A DNA stretch of 8,284 bases from Lentisphaerota bacterium (GTDB lineage: Bacteria > Verrucomicrobiota > Lentisphaeria > Oligosphaerales > JAFGRS01), in assembly GCA_012514865.1 (NCBI GenBank), contig JAAYZO010000784.1:1-8284 (forward strand). Reading direction: 5' to 3'. Below are positions 1-6,551 of this stretch, piece after piece. The position numbers and the translations under genes were made by a program. Below the pieces are notes generated by a model that saw only the letters and a program-made list of their open reading frames with translations, had not been told where the DNA came from and made no database searches. Numbering within the stretch: the stretch's first letter is position 1; every line of letters begins with the position of its first letter.

Positions 1-366
1 CTCAGCGGCGACATCCGCGCCATGCTCGACCACATCGACGACCTGGTCCGGCGCGTCGGCGTCGACCACGTCGCCATCGGCACCGACTCGGGCTACTCAT
101 CCACCCGCAGCGGCGCCGAGAATGCGAAGGTCCCGCCGCGGCCGCGCGGGCGCCAGAACTGGGCCAACTTCTGGGGCGACGGCGACCCGCTCTTCGACCC
201 GCAGTGGCGCCAGCCCCACATGACCCAGAGCCTGGCCTGGACCAACTGGCCGATGTTCACCCTCGGCCTGGTGCAGCGGGGCTACTCCGACGACGACGTC
301 CGCAAACTCGTCGGCGGGAATATCCTGCGGGTCTTCCGCACGGTCTTCGACCAGCGGAAGCCCTGA
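1..366 (+). CDS. M19 (renal/membrane) dipeptidase family protein, C-terminal part
   Basis: This is the last 121 residues of a gene cut by the left edge; the frame is open from base 1 and stops with TGA at 364-366. M19 enzymes are zinc-dependent TIM-barrel dipeptidases that split dipeptides, including some with D-residues. What is seen: GVDHVAIGTD (fragment residues 20-29), which matches the family's late barrel strand 'VGxDHVGIGSD', and a C-terminal block with TNWPMFTLGLVQRGYSDDD and then GGNILRVF (about 81-112), the usual closing helices of the family. The usual 'DFDG' after the strand is replaced by DSGYSS, a variant substrate loop. The zinc ligands lie upstream of the window, so activity cannot be judged. 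The gene converges with the next one across only 6 bases, with no recognisable terminator between them. The family call is firm; substrate is unknown. Confidence 0.88.
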   Translation, partial: LSGDIRAMLDHIDDLVRRVGVDHVAIGTDSGYSSTRSGAENAKVPPRPRGRQNWANFWGDGDPLFDPQWRQPHMTQSLAWTNWPMFTLGLVQRGYSDDDVRKLVGGNILRVFRTVFDQRKP

Positions 367-372
367 AGGTCC

Positions 373-3051
373 TCAGGGCTGGCGCGGCAGGAGGGTACTG
401 CCCGGCTGCAGGAGTTCCATCAGGGCGATGGCGCTGTGCGTCAGGCAGCGGTACCCGCCGGCCGAGGGGCCGTAGACGCTGGTCGGGAAGCGCTCCGCCA
501 GGCCGTCGAGCGAGAGTGCGGTCGACGCCGAGGCCATGGTCCAGGCGATCTGGGCCAGGCCGGCACGGGCGGCGGGGCTGTCGCCGATCAGAGTCCGGGC
601 GGTGGCGAGGTTGAGCCAGTGCAGGGCGCCGCGGCCCTGGAGGTAGGTCAGGCCGGCGGTCTCGCCGCGGGCGTAGCGGTCCGCGGAATGGATGCGCTCC
701 CGCAGGGCCGCCCGCGTCGGCTCGTCGGCGACCGCCTCCAGGAGCCAGAGCAGGCCCTCGACGTGGAAGTAGCTGGCGCGGCTGAGCGGGTAGCAGTCCT
801 TGCCGAGGTACTCGGCGGCGTCACGGCGGATGACCTCGGCGCAGGTCTCCTGGGCCGGGTCGAGGCGGTGCAGCGCACAGATTGCCCCGACTGATATCGG
901 CATGACCCAGTACAGGCCGCGTTCCTCGAGGCGCGGCTCGGGCCAGCGCCCGGTCTTGGTGACCAGATCGGCGTTGATCAGCCCGAGGCCATAGAAGCCC
1001 GCCTGAGTCCCGGGGCTGCCGGGGCCGAACTGCGCCTGGAGCCGCGCCGAGGTCTCCGGGGTGATGAAGAGCGCCTCGCGGAAGGCGGCGTAACGCCGCC
1101 CGGCCTCGAGGTAGCGCGCCCGGCGCAACGGGTCGGCGCCCGGCCCGGCGATCTGCAGGAAGCCCAGGGCGATCGAGCCGCCGTCGGCGGTGTAGCGCAG
1201 GTCGTCGCGGTCGGCATAGCCGATAGGCAGGCCGCCGGAGGCGTCCTGGCGGTCGATGACCAGGTCGCAGAAGCGGTACGCCGAGGCGCGCAAGGCCTCC
1301 GGAGTGACCTCGCCCAGACGCCGATCGAGCCGCTCGCGGACCCCCGGTGCCTCGAGATGCCCCGCCAGGGCATGGAGGAAGCGCGCCGCGTAGGCGTCGG
1401 TGAAGAAGTACAGGCTGTAACGGCCGTCGGGATGCGTCTCCTGCAGGCGGAGGAGGTACCGGGCGGCGTCGACCAGGGCGCCCTCGACGTCGGCGGTGCC
1501 CTCGAGGCAGTCCGCACGGCCGGACGCCTCCAGGCAGACCCGCCAGCCGAAGCGCGCCAGGGGGAACGCCGCCGGGACCTCGCCGATCCAGAGAACCGTC
1601 TCGGTCTGGCCGCGGGGAGCGAGGTCGACCGTCCCGGTGGCCTGCAGGAGGCCGTCGGCCAGACTGACGGTCAGGGTCGCCGGCACGGCCGCGTCGAGGG
1701 GATTGCGGAGGCTCACGCGGCAGCCCAGGCGGACCGTCGTCTCGCCGTCGGACGTCGTGATCGGCTGGACCGCCACCAGGCGCGGCGCCCGCACCACGCG
1801 GGCGGTGGCCGCCACCAAGGCCTGCCCCAGCGTCGAGCCGGGGCCAAGGTCGGCCTCGGGCAGCCCCCCGAGAATCAGCGTCCCCGGGGCCTGCGGGCCG
1901 CCGAGAAGCGTGCGGACCTCGCCGACGACGGCCGCCGCGCCTGCGGGCGCGGCGACAGCGCGACACCAGGGCTGGCGCAGCCTCGCCGAGAGGGCCAGCG
2001 CGTCGCGAAGCTCGAGGTCCTCGGTGCCGCGGAAGGGCACCGGCGGCGGCACGGCCCAGGCCGACGGCACCACCGCGGCGCTCGGGCCGAAGCCGCCGCT
2101 GCCAGCGCCGTCGACCGCGACCTCGAGGGGCCCCGCGAGGGGCCGCGTCCCGAGGAAGGGATCGAAGATCCACGCCGGGAAGGCCGCGCCACTGCGCTCG
2201 TAGCGGTTCCGCCAGCGCGCCACCGCGGCGCTGGGCACGCCGTCGAAACGCGAGGCCCTCGCCAGGGCGACGCGGCCCACCGCGAAGCCGCCGCGGGCCT
2301 CTTTCCAGACCACCTTGTAGCTCAGCTCGAAGGACAGCGTCTGCACCGCGCCGGGATCGACGGGAGCCGCCTCGGCCGCCGCACCGACGCGGATGAAGTC
2401 CGCCATGGGAACCGCGTACGACTGCCAGGACGGGGTCAGCTCCACGAAGGCGATGTAACGCGCGCCGCGGTCGTCACGCAGGGCCACCCGCAGGGCGTCG
2501 ACCTCGACCGCGCCGCGGGCCTCGAAGCAGACCATGGTACGCTCGGGGTGACGGCTGGACGCCAGAGGCAGCCGGAGGGCGATCTCCTCCATGCCGACGA
2601 ACGGCGCCTCGACCGCCAGACCCGCGGTCAGGCCGTCGGCAAGGACCACCGGCGATGCCGTGACGCCCGCGGGGAGGACCCGCTCGACGCCGTCGGGGCG
2701 GTCCAGGCCGGGCACCGGCACCGGCTCGAGCGGCTCGCGGTCGTAGGCGAGGCCGTCCGGCGAGAGGTCGACCAGGCAGCCGCCCGAGGCCAGGTAGCGG
2801 CTCAGGGCCTGCCGCGCCGACGGCGGAAAGACCGTCCGCGGTGGCAGTACCAGCACTGGCACGGCGCCGGCGTCGAGGCCCTCCAGGCCGGCCGCCGCGA
2901 CGGTCTCGACAGCATAGCCGGCCTGCTCATAGAGCGACCGCAACAGCGATGCGGATGCGCCGTCCCCAAGCAGGGCCAGGCGGGGGGACGCCGCGGCGAC
3001 GCCTGCGGCCATGGTCAGAGCCAGAAGCGCGACCAGACGATGGCTGGACAT
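373..3051 (-). CDS. Large exported multidomain protein, possibly carbohydrate-active, function unknown
   Basis: 892 residues if translation starts at the ATG at 3051, which I prefer. It follows GGTGAG (3060-3055) and yields a clean signal peptide (MSSHRLVALLALTMAAGVAAA), whereas the open frame's further 50 codons run into the esterase gene. Visible architecture: about 22-105, a Rossmann-like/ThuA or amidotransferase-like fold (LALLGDG, VPVLVLPP, YLASGGCLVDLSPDG) of the type found in beta-galactosidase middle domains, with no obvious catalytic Cys-His pair; about 150-265, a beta-rich segment resembling a carbohydrate-binding jelly roll (WQSYAVPMADF, VQTLSFELSYKV); about 435-510, an Ig-like beta segment; about 525-885, an all-helical region with repeated Trp/Tyr-rich helices (YSLYFFTDAYAARFLHAL, GGSIALGFLQIAG, YFHVEGLLWLLEAV), suggestive of an (alpha/alpha)6 toroid as in many lyases and glycosidases. 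I do not recognise a named family. It is the second gene of an operon 4 bases behind an exported esterase, which suggests glycan or plant-polymer breakdown. Domain assignments are fold-level inference. Confidence 0.8.
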   Translation of the reverse strand: MSSHRLVALLALTMAAGVAAASPRLALLGDGASASLLRSLYEQAGYAVETVAAAGLEGLDAGAVPVLVLPPRTVFPPSARQALSRYLASGGCLVDLSPDGLAYDREPLEPVPVPGLDRPDGVERVLPAGVTASPVVLADGLTAGLAVEAPFVGMEEIALRLPLASSRHPERTMVCFEARGAVEVDALRVALRDDRGARYIAFVELTPSWQSYAVPMADFIRVGAAAEAAPVDPGAVQTLSFELSYKVVWKEARGGFAVGRVALARASRFDGVPSAAVARWRNRYERSGAAFPAWIFDPFLGTRPLAGPLEVAVDGAGSGGFGPSAAVVPSAWAVPPPVPFRGTEDLELRDALALSARLRQPWCRAVAAPAGAAAVVGEVRTLLGGPQAPGTLILGGLPEADLGPGSTLGQALVAATARVVRAPRLVAVQPITTSDGETTVRLGCRVSLRNPLDAAVPATLTVSLADGLLQATGTVDLAPRGQTETVLWIGEVPAAFPLARFGWRVCLEASGRADCLEGTADVEGALVDAARYLLRLQETHPDGRYSLYFFTDAYAARFLHALAGHLEAPGVRERLDRRLGEVTPEALRASAYRFCDLVIDRQDASGGLPIGYADRDDLRYTADGGSIALGFLQIAGPGADPLRRARYLEAGRRYAAFREALFITPETSARLQAQFGPGSPGTQAGFYGLGLINADLVTKTGRWPEPRLEERGLYWVMPISVGAICALHRLDPAQETCAEVIRRDAAEYLGKDCYPLSRASYFHVEGLLWLLEAVADEPTRAALRERIHSADRYARGETAGLTYLQGRGALHWLNLATARTLIGDSPAARAGLAQIAWTMASASTALSLDGLAERFPTSVYGPSAGGYRCLTHSAIALMELLQPGSTLLPRQP

Positions 3052-3054
3052 GGC

Positions 3055-3060
3055 CTCACC
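3055..3060 (-). promoter_or_regulatory. Ribosome binding site of the 892-aa gene, overlapping the esterase stop
   Basis: On the minus strand GGTGAG lies 3 bases before the ATG at 3051 and contains the TGA stop of the upstream esterase (3058-3056). This arrangement supports the 3051 start and translational coupling of the two genes. The spacing is shorter than ideal. Confidence 0.5.
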
Positions 3061-4033
3061 GTTGGGCTGGCTTGAGGTGACGGTCGAGGAAGCCCATGAC
3101 CGTCGTGCGCACCTCGGGCGGCAGCGGCTTCCGCCCCCAGGTATCGAGGTCGAAGGTGTGCCCGATGCCCTCGAGAAGGACCAGCTCGTTCTCGACCCCA
3201 TGCTCGTCCAGCTTGGCCGCCAGTTCCTTGGCCTGGAGGTAGTCGACCGTGGCGTCGCTGAGGCCGTGCAGGGTCAGCGTCGGGGGCGTGCCGGCCTTGA
3301 CATGCCAGACCGGCGAGGCGAGCCGCCAGAGGGCCTCGTGCTCGGCGCGCGGCCAGGCGCGCAGGAGGACGCTGCTGTTCAGCACCCCGGTGGGCTGGCC
3401 GGTCTTGTCGACCTTCTGGCGGGTCAGGAGGTTGGTGATCCCGTACAGATTGATGACACAGCTCACCCGGCTGGAGACGCCCGGGTACGGCGCCGCCGGT
3501 TCCAGGCCGTCGACGTCGGTGGTGTAGGCCACCATCAGCGCCAGATGACCGCCGGCCGAGCCGCCGGCGACGCCGATGCGCTCGGGGTCGACGCCGAGGC
3601 GGTCGGCATGGACGCGCAGCCAGCGCACCGCGTTCTTGCAGTCGTGCAGGTTCTTCGGCCAGAGATCCTCGGCCTCCATCCAGTAGTTGATGCTGATCAT
3701 CACATAGCCGGCCCGCGCCAGGTGCGTCCCGTAGTTGAAGGCACGACGCTCGGCCTTGTCGCCGCCACGCCAGCCGCCGCCGTGAATGAAGACCACCGCC
3801 GGCGAGCGCGTCCCCTCCGGGCGGGCCGCGGGGAGGTAGAGGTCGAGTTTCTCGGCGCGGCCGGCGTCGAGGTAGTCGAGATTCTGCTGAATGACGACGC
3901 CCTCAGGCGCCGGCGGCAAGACCGGCGCCGCCGGCTTCGGCGCCGGCGCGGCCTCGGCGGCCCAGGCCGCAGCGCTCATCAGAGTGACCCCCAGAACCAG
4001 ATTCAGACGGGCAGACCAGAACGTCATCACCAT
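3056..4033 (-). CDS. Exported alpha/beta-hydrolase esterase (BD-FAE / COG0657-like)
   Basis: 325 residues. It is a serine hydrolase of the alpha/beta fold, close to the acetyl/feruloyl esterase and carboxylesterase group that removes ester groups from sugars or plant polymers. Seen: a signal peptide ending near AAAWA-AEA, then a Pro/Ala-rich linker (about 26-42); the oxyanion-hole motif HGGGW (84-88); the nucleophile elbow GGSAGG with Ser159; a probable acid Asp260 in HGLSDATVDY; and catalytic His292 in GIGHTFDL. All triad positions are present in the usual order and spacing, so it should be active. Length fits a single-domain member. Three in-frame ATGs lie within five codons (4039, 4033, 4027); I chose 4033 because AGGA sits 6 bases before it but directly abuts the first. 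It is the first gene of an operon with the 892-residue exported protein. Its promoter is not clear, since a hairpin-rich element starts about 30 bases upstream. Exact substrate is unknown. Confidence 0.9.
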   Translation of the reverse strand: MVMTFWSARLNLVLGVTLMSAAAWAAEAAPAPKPAAPVLPPAPEGVVIQQNLDYLDAGRAEKLDLYLPAARPEGTRSPAVVFIHGGGWRGGDKAERRAFNYGTHLARAGYVMISINYWMEAEDLWPKNLHDCKNAVRWLRVHADRLGVDPERIGVAGGSAGGHLALMVAYTTDVDGLEPAAPYPGVSSRVSCVINLYGITNLLTRQKVDKTGQPTGVLNSSVLLRAWPRAEHEALWRLASPVWHVKAGTPPTLTLHGLSDATVDYLQAKELAAKLDEHGVENELVLLEGIGHTFDLDTWGRKPLPPEVRTTVMGFLDRHLKPAQR

Positions 4034-4039
4034 GGCCAT

Positions 4040-4043
4040 TCCT
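4040..4043 (-). promoter_or_regulatory. Ribosome binding site deciding the esterase start
   Basis: AGGA on the minus strand touches the ATG at 4039 with no spacer but sits 6 bases before the ATG at 4033, a normal distance. This is why 4033 is preferred as the start. Confidence 0.45.
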
Positions 4044-4109
4044 GCAGAAGATCCTAACCCGACCTATTCGCGCGCCGCATGGCGGCTCGTGAACAGGCCG
4101 CCCTTCGGG

Positions 4110-4185
4110 TTTCGACGCGAGGCACGTGCGGCCTCTTGCTCAGGGTTAGCCTTGAGCAAGCGGCGCAACGCGACGCACGTCGAAA
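4110..4185. repeat. 76-base imperfect palindrome inside the hairpin element
   Basis: The outer arms TTTCGACG (4110-4117) and CGTCGAAA (4178-4185) pair perfectly. The inner arms CTTGCTCAGGG (4135-4145) and CCTTGAGCAAG (4150-4160) pair over 11 positions with one G-T, around a TTAG loop. The two intervening 17-base segments are equal in length and pair at about half of their positions, so the dyad is in register throughout. Confidence 0.7.
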
Positions 4186-4213
4186 CTTGCGACGCGAAGC
4201 AGCGCGGCGCAAG
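4186..4213. repeat. Hairpin with 11-position stem next to the long palindrome
   Basis: CTTGCGACGCG (4186-4196) pairs with CGCGGCGCAAG (4203-4213) with one A-G mismatch and a 6-base loop. It directly abuts the right end of the 76-base palindrome, so it belongs to the same structured block. Confidence 0.65.
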
Positions 4214-4248
4214 TGGATGGTGAGCGAAGCATCCGCGCGTCGCGAATA

Positions 4249-4470
4249 ATCCAGGCTAACACAATTCTCATGGTATTCAGTAAGAATACAGTAGACGCCG
4301 CACTCAGGTAGTGCTATGGTCTTAAGTACTCTTTGAGTTTGATAGTATTTCCTTCTTGGTGTGCATCACCGAGATGGCGACAGCCCCGCGGGCGCTCCTC
4401 TTGGCGTCTTAGGGTCGAGAAAGTCTCTATGTTTACCCCCGCGTCCGCCCTCGCTTGTGTCGTTTCGGCA
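4249..4470. other. AT-rich intergenic patch and upstream region of the PEP-CTERM gene
   Basis: Composition drops sharply from GC-rich to AT-rich at about 4247-4360 and then returns. Short perfect dyads are present: GTATTC/GAATAC (4273-4289) and GCACT/AGTGC (4300-4314). This is the obvious place for divergent promoters of the esterase operon and the PEP-CTERM gene, but I find no pair of good -35 and -10 hexamers on either strand. The frame of the downstream gene stays open back to a TTG at 4333, but that stretch looks non-coding. Confidence 0.4.
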
Positions 4471-5364
4471 ATGCGGCCATCTCGGCTGTGTCTCCCAGGG
4501 CGTTGCCGTCCCTGGCTGGCAGCGCTGGCCATGGCTGTGGTGTGGCTGCCGCGGCCGTGCGCGGGGGCGGTGCTGGACTGGGACGCCCTCGCCTGGACCG
4601 CCGGCGACAACGATGGCAGCAGCCCCTACAACGTCGGCCCCTACCAGGCCATGATTACGGTCGCCTACGTCAGCGAGCCTGGGACGGTGGACTCGTCGGA
4701 CGGCTCGACGCTGTATCCGCGCCTGTCGACCTGGGCGAGTCTGGGGAACGAGAAGGCCCTCAACGTCTGGATGAATGCCACCACCGACAACGGCAGCGCC
4801 GCCTACGTCCAGATCGAGATCGCCCTGAATGCGGCGGTGTCCGGGATCACCTTCACCCTAGCCGACATCGACGCCGGCGGAGCATGGGATGGCCAACGGT
4901 ACGCGAACTGGCAGGATGTCGTGGTGGTCAGCGCCTTCCAGGACGGTGTCCGGCGGCAGATCACCGGCACCGACTTCGACCCGACACCCTCCTATGGTCG
5001 CGACACGGATGGCAACGACTACTCGTCGAGTTCCCTCGACCTCAGCCTCTACGGCACGGGTTCCGCCGCGGAGAGCGACCCGAGCGGCAACATCCGCGTG
5101 CGCATCACCGACCCGGCGGACCGCGTTGTCATCCGCTACTCGCCAGGCGGGATGGACGAGCGCCGTGGCCGCCAGTGGTACCGCTATGAAGACGGCCTGC
5201 CGGGAGCCGGCCCGGCCGATCCGGACGGCCAACGCCTCGTGATCGGCGATATCCTTCTCCCGGACGGCGTCCTGGTCCCGGAGCCTTCCACGGGGGTCCT
5301 CCTGACGGCTGGCGCCCTGGCTTTCGCCACGGCACGGCGGCGGCGACGCTCCGCGGCAGCCTGA
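4471..5364 (+). CDS. PEP-CTERM sorted surface/secreted protein of unknown function
   Basis: 297 residues from the ATG at 4471; ATG 4429 (311 residues) and TTG 4333 are alternatives. I prefer 4471 because it gives a textbook signal peptide: an Arg-rich start (MRPSRLCLPGRCRPW), a hydrophobic core LAALAMAVVWL and cleavage near PCAGA. No candidate has a strong ribosome site; 4429 has a weak GAGAAAG. The mature part (about 35-265) is beta-rich and rich in Asp, Gly, Ser and Thr, with a segment GITFTLADIDAGG (about 125-137) followed by DVVVVSAF, as in secreted beta-sandwich proteins. The C-terminus carries VPEPS (269-273), a hydrophobic span (about 274-288) and five arginines (289-293). This is the PEP-CTERM signal that exosortase systems recognise and cut during export to the surface or exopolysaccharide. 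I do not recognise the central domain. It faces the serine protease gene tail to tail. Confidence 0.82.
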   Translation: MRPSRLCLPGRCRPWLAALAMAVVWLPRPCAGAVLDWDALAWTAGDNDGSSPYNVGPYQAMITVAYVSEPGTVDSSDGSTLYPRLSTWASLGNEKALNVWMNATTDNGSAAYVQIEIALNAAVSGITFTLADIDAGGAWDGQRYANWQDVVVVSAFQDGVRRQITGTDFDPTPSYGRDTDGNDYSSSSLDLSLYGTGSAAESDPSGNIRVRITDPADRVVIRYSPGGMDERRGRQWYRYEDGLPGAGPADPDGQRLVIGDILLPDGVLVPEPSTGVLLTAGALAFATARRRRRSAAA

Positions 5365-5444
5365 CCCGCTCCGACCACGGCCAGACACGGTACCGAACCA
5401 CGGCGCGACGTGCGACAGCCTGACCGCCTTGCGGCGCCGGCGCC
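5365..5444. other. 80-base convergent gap with a 12-base palindrome
   Basis: The two PEP-CTERM genes end here from opposite sides. The perfect palindrome GGCGCCGGCGCC (5433-5444) touches the protease stop codon and could form a short hairpin, but no T-run follows on either strand, so it is a weak terminator candidate at best. The words CAGCCTGACC at 5357-5366 and 5416-5425 form a short direct repeat. Confidence 0.3.
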
Positions 5445-6332
5445 TCAGGCCGACGCCGCCGGGCGCCGGGCACGCCCCGGCCGGCACAGCCCGAGCAGGG
5501 CCGCACCAACCAGCAGCAGCACCCCGCCGCACGGCTCGGGTACGACCACCAACTGCTCGCCGTAGGGCCGCATCAGGTCGTTGATCGCCGCAATCGATGC
5601 GGTGACCAGGCTGCCCCCGGAACCCGCCGGCTGCTTGAGCGCGTCGGTGTAGTAGAAGTAGTTGATGCCAACCAGCGAGTAGCTGTCGCCGATGCGTGCG
5701 AACTCCGGACCGCCCGAGTCACCCGAGACCAGCCGCTGCTCGTCGGGCCAGACCTCGCTGCCGACGCGGTCATAGTCGAAGACCAGCACCGGCTCGGCCA
5801 CGAAACGCACGTCGGCAACACCGACCTGGTCAATCACGTTGCGCCCGATGCGCTGGCTGGTCGTACCCCCCGCGTCATCCCGACCGAACACCGCAATCTC
5901 GGTGCCGAGAAAGCCGGCGCCCAGATCGCCGCAGACCGCATAGCGCGCCAGCGACGACGGCGCCGCGCTGCTGAGATGGCCGAGCCAGAGGTCGGTGTTG
6001 CCCACGCGCCAGCCCGCGTCCACACTCAGCGTCACCGCGCCCGAGCCGGTGTTGTCGGGGTAGAAGACCATCTGGGCCCCCACGCCGGGAGCCCAGTGGT
6101 CCGCCGAGAGAATGAACGAGGACGACACCAGCGTGCCCCAGCGCCCACCCGTGCTCAGCGCCACGCCCGACCAGTCCCAGGCCTCACGCAGCGCGGGGTC
6201 GGCGCCACCACCGGCATAGAAACGGTCGTGGCGCGCCGGGTCGTAGTCCGGCATCTCCATCGCCGCCGGCAACGACAGACCAACGACGCAGAGAACGACC
6301 ACACACCAGCAGCGCAACCACCGCAAGATCAT
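5445..6332 (-). CDS. Trypsin-like (S1 family) serine protease with PEP-CTERM signal
   Basis: 295 residues. The start at 6332 is supported by GAGGTG (6346-6341), 8 bases upstream, and by the signal peptide that follows (MILRWLRCWCVVVLCVVGLS, then LPAAM). The frame is open further upstream without signal features. Seen: GRWGTLVSSSFILSADHW, the S1 block around catalytic His79 (usually 'TAAHC'); NTDLWLGHL with Asp114; and SGDSGGPEF with Ser206. The triad is complete and in chymotrypsin order, so activity is likely. The Cys normally following the His is Trp, and the mature chain has almost no Cys, so the usual disulfides are missing. The C-terminus has VPEP (264-267), a hydrophobic span and an Arg-rich tail, a PEP-CTERM signal, so the protease is probably exosortase-processed and acts at the surface. 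Its target is unknown. The convergent PEP-CTERM neighbour could share the sorting route but need not be a substrate. Confidence 0.88.
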   Translation of the reverse strand: MILRWLRCWCVVVLCVVGLSLPAAMEMPDYDPARHDRFYAGGGADPALREAWDWSGVALSTGGRWGTLVSSSFILSADHWAPGVGAQMVFYPDNTGSGAVTLSVDAGWRVGNTDLWLGHLSSAAPSSLARYAVCGDLGAGFLGTEIAVFGRDDAGGTTSQRIGRNVIDQVGVADVRFVAEPVLVFDYDRVGSEVWPDEQRLVSGDSGGPEFARIGDSYSLVGINYFYYTDALKQPAGSGGSLVTASIAAINDLMRPYGEQLVVVPEPCGGVLLLVGAALLGLCRPGRARRPAASA

Positions 6333-6360
6333 GGCGACATCACCTCGTGCCCCCCCTGCG

Positions 6361-6375
6361 GCCGGACCCTCCGGC
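6361..6375 (-). other. Hairpin in the protease 5' untranslated region
   Basis: GCCGGA and TCCGGC form a perfect 6-bp stem with a 3-base loop, just downstream of the predicted protease transcript start and about 30 bases before its start codon. It could stabilise the message. Confidence 0.4.
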
Positions 6376-6386
6376 AACCCCGCGCC

Positions 6387-6416
6387 ACTATACTCCCGGC
6401 CGCAGCGTGGCCGCAA
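6387..6416 (-). promoter_or_regulatory. Probable sigma70-type promoter of the protease gene
   Basis: On the minus strand TTGCGG (6416-6411) is followed after 18 bases by TATAGT (6392-6387), which is 5 of 6 to the -10 consensus; the -35 is weaker (3 of 6). Transcription would begin near 6380, giving a leader of about 50 bases. The spacer contains GGCCGC at 6398-6403 and 6409-6414, a direct repeat with 11-base period, which could be an operator. Confidence 0.5.
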
Positions 6417-6447
6417 CTGCCCCCCGGGGCATTCGCCCGCAGGCCAC

Positions 6448-6524
6448 GGAGGTCCGCGGCGCCGCCCGTGGACCTCCCGGGCGCCGGACTCCGGCGCCCG
6501 CATGAAGCCGAGCCGACGCTCGGC
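6448..6524. repeat. Cluster of three strong back-to-back hairpins
   Basis: First: GGAGGTCCGCGG (6448-6459) pairs with CCCGTGGACCTCC minus its central mismatch, arms 6448-6459 and 6466-6477, 12 bp with one G-T and a 6-base loop. Second, immediately adjacent: CGGGCGCCGG (6478-6487) pairs perfectly with CCGGCGCCCG (6491-6500) around a 3-base loop. Third: GCCGAGC (6507-6513) pairs perfectly with GCTCGGC (6518-6524) around CGAC. No T-run follows on either strand, so these are not typical intrinsic terminators. There is no credible coding frame here. They could be parts of a small RNA or a DNA-level structure. Confidence 0.6.
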
Positions 6525-6551
6525 GCTCCCAGCACCGCCAGCACGCCACCC

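Larger units (their letters stand above)
4065..4248. repeat. Hairpin-rich element bounded by inverted repeats, MITE- or REP-like
   Basis: The ends TATTCGCG (4065-4072) and CGCGAATA (4241-4248) are exact inverted repeats. Between them nearly every base can join a hairpin: GGCGGC/GCCGCC at 4081-4102, a 76-base imperfect palindrome at 4110-4185, an 11-bp stem at 4186-4213 and GGATG/CATCC at 4215-4234. Related GTTAG-type words lie just outside or at the centre: CTAACCC 4054-4060, GGGTTAGCC 4143-4151 and AGGCTAAC 4253-4260. There is no open frame worth calling. The form fits a non-autonomous mobile element or a large REP-type structured repeat between two divergent genes. It could also act as a transcript-end or leader structure. 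No target-site duplication is obvious to me, and only one copy is in the window. Confidence 0.5.

Noticed and set aside
821..2173. 450-codon open frame on the minus strand in another frame
   Set aside because: It overlaps the 892-residue gene; its product is Arg/Pro/Gly-rich repetitive sequence.
1357..3075. 572-codon open frame on the plus strand
   Set aside because: It is antisense to the 892-residue gene. Its translation is Arg/Gly/Ala/Gln-rich low complexity without any domain motif, typical of shadow frames in GC-rich DNA.
3011..4057. 348-codon open frame on the plus strand
   Set aside because: It lies opposite the esterase, whose oxyanion hole, serine elbow and His motifs are intact. 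The plus-strand product shows no recognisable feature.
4052..4260. Integron attC site, suggested by the CTAAC/GTTAG words and strong palindromes
   Set aside because: The words do not fit the RYYYAAC / GTTRRRY core orientation around the palindrome centre, and no integrase or cassette structure is present.
5433..5444. Intrinsic terminator between the convergent PEP-CTERM genes
   Set aside because: The palindrome is present but has no T-run on either side; kept only as a weak note.
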